Positions 59,545 through 64,000 of a stretch of 64,000 bases of DNA are shown here, piece after piece (within the stretch, counting starts at the first letter, position 1; each line of letters starts with the position of its first letter). This stretch comes from Bolinopsis microptera (Eukaryota > Ctenophora > Tentaculata > Lobata > Bolinopsidae), in the NCBI RefSeq assembly GCF_026151205.1, contig NC_087076.1, positions 2,875,902-2,939,901 on the forward strand, given 5' to 3'. Below the pieces are notes generated by a model. The model saw only the letters and a program-made list of their open reading frames with translations. It did no database searches and had not been told where the DNA came from. A program made the translations under genes and the position numbers.

Positions 59545-60596
59545 TACTCATTACTTACTTTGTACTTGAACTCACAAACTGCCCTATTTATGTACGTTTG
59601 TTTACTTTATTTGCTAATTTCTTTTATTTGCTAAACTTAAAACACAAAAAGTGCTGCGACCAGGCTATTAAGACTCATCGAAAATAGTTCAGCAGGTATA
59701 TTTAAGTTCAAAACATTCTAATTCAATTTTAAAGATGACAGGAATAAGAAATAGTTATGTGGAGGTTTTTAAGAAATTTGCGCAAAATACGCGCCAGCAT
59801 GTTATACGAAATTAGGTAAAAACCCCAAAATCGCCATATTTAGGTGCCTTAAATGTTAAAAACCATGTTAAAAATGAGTTAGAGATTTGAAATTTTGCAG
59901 GGTGTCTAGACGTTGACCAAATCGACTGTAAAAAAATTTCAAGTTTCAGGAGTATCGGGAAGTGGGTTTTCTGGATCAAATAGCATAATATGTATGTGAT
60001 GTCAAATGTGTTAGGCATAAGGTTAGTTAGCAGTTAATCTGTTACTAGTGAGATTTGGAACAACGAGAACATTGACCAATTGTTAAGATAATTAATCTAT
60101 ATTATGAATCTATATTATGACTTTATAATATACCTTTTCGAACACAATATAGACAAAAACTCATGAGGGTAAAGGAAATATTTCTACGAACATAGTAATA
60201 GTGATAGCGAAAAAATTATACAAAGGATGCCACAATGCTGGCAACATGCCGCCACCTCTAAATCGCCCACAAAAAGCCACTGAGCTTCAAAATGTAAATT
60301 GATTTAAACCTCATTCTGTCCGATAACCATAATGATAATATGCCATAGGACTATTTGTTCCAGAACCACGTGCCTAAGAACAACTTTGAACTTGTTGTTC
60401 ACTTGAAGAACCGTGGAAATTTCTGCGAATTCGCTGCGATTTTGCCTAGTTCTGCTTGTCGCAGCGCCGCGATGTTTGGCCTAAATAATCGCGATTTTCT
60501 TTTGTCCTTGTCACAGCGCAATATCTAAATCTAATTATGGCTCTAACTTATGAACAAAATAGAAGTTTGAGACTTTCAGAATTTGTTCTTGTCATA
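59545..60596. other. Receptor gene 3' flank
   Basis: No gene recognised. Single-copy looking sequence as far as can be judged within the window. Confidence 0.4.
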
Positions 60597-60855
60597 TACC
60601 TTATCGGACCTTATTTGGACGGACATTAATTGAACGCTGGAGGCCCTAACGTTCATTTATAATGTCCGTTCAAATAAAGTCTGTTCATTTAAGATCCGTC
60701 CAAGTTAAAGTCTGTTGAATTTTTTTCAAACATTTTTCCACCCCGAACTTTTTGTCCAGAATATGACAACTATGAGTATGAGAACTTTATTGTGCCGTAA
60801 GTTAACGACGGAAAGGTTCTCCAATTGGTCTGCCGGAGGCACAGAAAACTAAAAT
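60597..60855 (+). mobile_element. Solo left end of the pogo-like element
   Basis: 'CTTATCGGACCTTATTTGGA' followed by 'GTCCGTTCAAATAAAGTC' and the 'GTTAACGACGGAAAGGTTCT' block, as at 52166-52400, then the match ends at 'GGCACAGAAAACT'. No right end follows. Confidence 0.75.
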
Positions 60856-60889
60856 TTCCCAAATTCAGCCAGAATAGAGAAATTTGGTT

Positions 60890-61412
60890 GACACACGCTT
60901 GCAGTTGCAAGTGCATTTCCTTTTGATCGCACGCGAAGCCGGCCGGAGTGCACGCTTCGCTTGCACAAGCAACAAGAGGGGTATACATGATACAACGTGT
61001 AGCAAAGATTTTGCGGAATGACACTGACATGGACAGGATATGAGCTCCGCTCAGCAAATACTACTGATATTTTATTAAAAACAGATAAAATAGGGCGAAT
61101 CTTGGGAAACGAATGGACGAATGGTACCCCTCGGGGTTTTCAAACAAACAAAGAAACTTAACTTATATCGAATTTCTGTACAGAAATCCCTCCACACTCC
61201 ACAGTCCACAGATTAAAATTGAGGCACTTTTTTTAGTCACGACTTGTAATTGTATATACGTTCACTTACAACTTAGCCATGTGTCTACTTGTAGGTTTAT
61301 AATTATAACCTACCACTGTACCAGTACCAGGACGCGCGCCGAGTTGGACTCGTCGACGGTCCTGTTGCCTGAATATTTGAAACAAATATTTTACGAGTAT
61401 CACCCGTTAATG
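60890..61412 (+). repeat. Dispersed repeats flanking the TIR element
   Basis: Includes 'GCCGGCCGGAGTGCACG' and 'TACAACGTGTAGCAAAG' (related to 34.51-34.58 kb) and at 61286-61412 a fourth copy of the 3311 repeat ('GGACGCGCGCCGAGTTGGAC'). Confidence 0.65.
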
Positions 61413-61449
61413 TTATTGTTAAACTTAATGTGTTTACGCTTACTACTGT

Positions 61450-61525
61450 GTACTGCGTGACGCGCTTGTTCTTGCTCTAACCAGAGCCCTCTCGCTTGCA
61501 GTGAAACAAGCGCGTCACGCAGTAC
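61450..61525. repeat. 21-bp perfect inverted repeat
   Basis: GTACTGCGTGACGCGCTTGT plus T at 61450-61470 is the exact reverse complement of 61505-61525, with a 34-base loop. Parts recur at 62.72-62.82 kb on the other side of the TIR element. Confidence 0.9.
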
Positions 61526-61571
61526 GCGTAGGCACATGGCTATGTGAACGCTTGTTCATTGTTTCAAAATA

Positions 61572-62632
61572 CCTTACTCGGGAATATTGTAGCGGGTTAA
61601 TTTATGACTGGGAAATTTAATGACCGGGAAAAATATGGCGGACTTTCCCAAAACCCGCCAAATTATCCCGGTCATAAATTTACCGGTGGCCGACCTTTCA
61701 AGTTTTTTTTTCAGAGGTCAACAAATTTTCAACCGAAATTTTTGTTTTTTGTTACTTGTTAAAGAAGTTAATTTTATTTCAATTTACAGTTATTGATATT
61801 ACTCAGAAATAGAAAAAAAGACACGTATATTGAAAGAAAAATAAATCTAAGCAATAATAAGTCAAATCTTCATTAAAGCGTATTCTCATTCTCATTATCG
61901 CTAATGTCCCCTCCATTATCATTATTGATATCCCCCTGCTGCTGACCGTCAAATTCGAAGTCGTATTGTTGTCTTAACAAGACTTTCATTTTGTCCGCTA
62001 GTGGGGCTACTGCTCTGAAGGTCAGCCGGAGCTTGATTTCCTGCCCACCGCTTGGTATTTGGGAACGTCTTGGCTTTGCATCTTCAACTGCTCCAGTAAT
62101 CAATCCACCGTGGACCATGAAATAGTGGCACAGTTTACTCACTTCTACTTCTAGCGGGATGTGGCCACAAGTTACTTTAACGGGAAAAAATCCCTCTTTT
62201 TTTAGTTTACACACTGCACACGAGAAGCGATCAATCTTGAGCGACTCAGCTGATGTCTCTCGCTCCATTGATTTCTTCTATAACATATAAATTGTTTTCT
62301 TCTCTACGATCCACTGATTCATGGGCAAGGCCAAGAGAAATGAGAATCACGGTCCATCCTGAAATCTGATTTCTATAACCAAATTGTGATTTTTATAACG
62401 AAATTATGGTAGCAACAGCCAATAAAGTTACAGCCCTCCATCCACTGCTTCAAACGTCTTCTCTAGCACATATGAGACTTCAGGTAAAATATGATGATCA
62501 CCACCCCCTTGGAACCCCATAATCTGACTCGGCGGGTTTTATTATGACTGGTAAAATTGTTGACCGGGAAAAATATGGCGGAATTTTTTAAAACCCACCA
62601 CTTTATCCCAGTCATAATATTTCCGAGTAAGG
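61572..62632. mobile_element. TA-flanked TIR element carrying one ORF
   Basis: Left end 'CCTTACTCGGGAATATT' and right end 'AATATTTCCGAGTAAGG' are inverted repeats, flanked by TA at 61570-61571 and 62633-62634. Just inside both ends, 'GACCGGGAAAAATATGGCGG' occurs in direct orientation (61621 and 62561). The 1,061-bp element contains the minus-strand ORF 62268-61873. No DDE transposase pattern is visible. TIR and TA target fit the Tc/mariner-pogo superfamily broadly. Confidence 0.8.
61873..62268 (-). CDS. 131-residue ORF inside the TIR element
   Basis: Not recognised. The N-terminal half has 'FSCAVCKLKKEG' and 'VKVTCGH', a possible CxxC...CxH metal site, followed by 'KLCHYFMVHGGL'. The middle has 'GGQEIKLRLTFRAVAPLADK', like a beta strand followed by a helix. 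The C-terminal 25 residues are Asn/Asp/Glu-rich. Start ATG at 62266-62268; no signal peptide or membrane segment. It sits alone within the element, transcribed toward the left end, so it may be a passenger gene, a captured host exon, or a transposition accessory protein. AT-rich flanks without introns are visible. The open frame over 131 codons in decayed surroundings is the main reason to think it is or was functional. Confidence 0.5.
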   Translation of the reverse strand: MERETSAESLKIDRFSCAVCKLKKEGFFPVKVTCGHIPLEVEVSKLCHYFMVHGGLITGAVEDAKPRRSQIPSGGQEIKLRLTFRAVAPLADKMKVLLRQQYDFEFDGQQQGDINNDNGGDISDNENENTL

Positions 62633-62649
62633 TATAACATAGAATAGTA

Positions 62650-62830
62650 TTAGTACCGCCTTCGGCGGTCGCGCGCTACTGTAAGCGAGAGCAGAGAGGG
62701 TTGCTCTATAACCAGAGCCCTTGTGAAACAAGCGCAAAGCGCGTCACGCAGTTGGCAGTACGCGTAGACACATGGCTATGTGAAGCGAGAGGGCTCTGGT
62801 TAGAGCAAAAATATATACAGTGTGTTAGAA
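62650..62830. repeat. GC-rich repeat with TTC-loop hairpin
   Basis: Hairpin 62655-62669 (stem ACCGCC, loop TTC), then blocks shared with 61.27-61.53 kb ('AACCAGAGCCC', 'GCGCGTCACGCAG', 'CACATGGCTATGTGAA'). Confidence 0.7.
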
Positions 62831-63846
62831 ATCTGCCCCAAAACAAAAATCAGCCTTCAAAATTCAGGTTAATGTGCATAATAAACTAACCATCTGCAAA
62901 AAAATCGCAATAGTTTCCCCATTTGAAGTATCTGGCACGATTGAACGATCATTGTACGATGATCAACTTTTATGCTATCGTCAGAGTTAAAAATAAGACA
63001 CGAAATTTTAAAACTGAAATAATAAACTCTATACAACATACAAACATTGTTATCTATAGTATTAGTGTAAATACCAGAATACAACAGCGTTATTATTCCA
63101 AACTATCCATTCCAAATAAATAACTGCATACACATTAACTCCACTCAACTTGCGCTGTATAAATTCACCTAAGATACAATGATATCCCCATTTACCATGC
63201 CCCGACATACTCAAATTTTGAAGACCTACTGACAATGTCAAATTTAAAATTACATCACTTTTCAAGTTACAAAGAAAAGGACAAAAGACTACCGCTACAT
63301 CAAAAGTCATGAATCATGTACTAGGACACATTGATCATGGGGGTTCAGAACAACAAACATCTTAGAAAACTGGCTATTTTACTTTCGTCAGAAATATCAC
63401 ATATACATAGGACATAGAAAAATTTCTCGCAGGTGGAAACATAATTGACAATAACTTCCCAAAACCTAACCTAAAACTAAAGTTTATTCTTTACATAAAT
63501 AGATTTTTGTAATGCTAGATGCTAGAAAATAACGCAGCAAGAGCAATGATGAATTAGTGATCTTGCTGGTCATTCTGCAGTCCGGCTTGGAGTCACAAGT
63601 TACTTCGTATAAAAGTAAAAAACGATCCTCGAATCACAGTACTCTACCTAAAGTCAAGAAACAGACCAAATCACGTCGCCGAGCAACGTTCTATATTAAA
63701 AACTAACAAATTCCACGAACTTAAAAACATGTTGTAGAAATAACGCCGCGATCAGCTCGTGTCGGCGCAAAGGAAATTGAATCTCAAGACCCGTCTTTAT
63801 CTCTTTTTCTCTACGAAAAAGTATAAAAACAGTTTGTCGTGGTGGT
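62831..63846. other. 3' flank of the right-edge gene, otherwise empty
   Basis: No gene recognised on either strand. A minus-strand AATAAA (TTTATT at about 63482-63487) could end the transcript of the gene at the right edge. Confidence 0.35.
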
Positions 63847-64000
63847 TCAGTCCACGTCCTGCTCGACAGATTCTAAGTGTTTCAGGACCTGTTTGAGAGA
63901 GTTCAGTGAAGTTCGGTCCTGGTCGGAGGCAGGAATCCAGGGTGATGTAGAGTCCGTGGCACGGAGAGTGGACTGAATGAGGTGAAAGAGGTGGGCGCCG
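63847..64000 (-). CDS. 3' terminal part of an unidentified gene
   Basis: The minus-strand frame from the window edge to TGA at 63849-63847 encodes 51 residues including 'GAHLFHLIQSTLRATDS' and 'SLNSLKQVLKHLESVEQDVD'. The composition, GC-richer than its flank, and an amphipathic C-terminal helix look like the end of a real protein. The upstream part is outside the window. I cannot name the family. Confidence 0.55.
   Translation of the reverse strand, partial: GAHLFHLIQSTLRATDSTSPWIPASDQDRTSLNSLKQVLKHLESVEQDVD

Overview
The window is nuclear DNA of an intron-rich, AT-rich animal. It holds split genes for an intraciliary transport protein (CLUAP1/IFT38), an augmin subunit (HAUS6), an Integrator subunit (INTS5), the PC4/SUB1 coactivator, a secreted kringle/transglutaminase-like protein and a 7TM receptor with LDL-receptor class A modules. 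That set, together with several non-LTR retroelement remnants and many short inverted-repeat elements, suggests an early-branching invertebrate. A cnidarian is my best guess, but the species cannot be fixed from the sequence.

Layout: 1-622 is a broken paralogue of the receptor gene found at 55.6-59.5 kb. 1.4-6.8 kb is a graveyard of non-LTR retroelement 3' ends and GC-rich dispersed repeats. 7.2-12.0 kb (minus) is a seven-exon gene for a secreted protein of about 982 residues: signal peptide, kringle, two Cys-rich repeats, transglutaminase-like domain with a Cys/His/Asp triad, and two discoidin-like modules. 12.8-30.4 kb carries INTS5, CLUAP1, SUB1 and HAUS6 head to tail on the plus strand. 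A 5.8 kb HAUS6 intron holds a small antisense membrane-protein ORF and a 3.6 kb foldback element. 31.2-33.4 kb is a TTAA-flanked inverted-repeat element with a run of tight hairpins.

34.3-53.0 kb consists of two copies of the same 9 kb repeat-rich segment. The second half of the first copy is full of inflated homopolymers and is joined to the second copy by poly-A and low-complexity sequence, so this is most likely an assembly artefact or two haplotypes placed in tandem, not a biological duplication. 53.0-54.6 kb holds a 145-copy CTA microsatellite and an inverted minisatellite. 55.6-59.5 kb is the LDLa-7TM receptor gene, with one apparent frameshift. 60-63 kb holds more inverted-repeat elements, one carrying a 131-residue ORF. 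The last 154 bases are the 3' end of an unidentified minus-strand gene.

Gene models were built by hand from splice sites that keep frame. The frame arithmetic closes for the kringle gene, INTS5, CLUAP1, SUB1 and HAUS6. It fails at one place in the receptor gene. Identities rest on remembered family patterns, not on searches.
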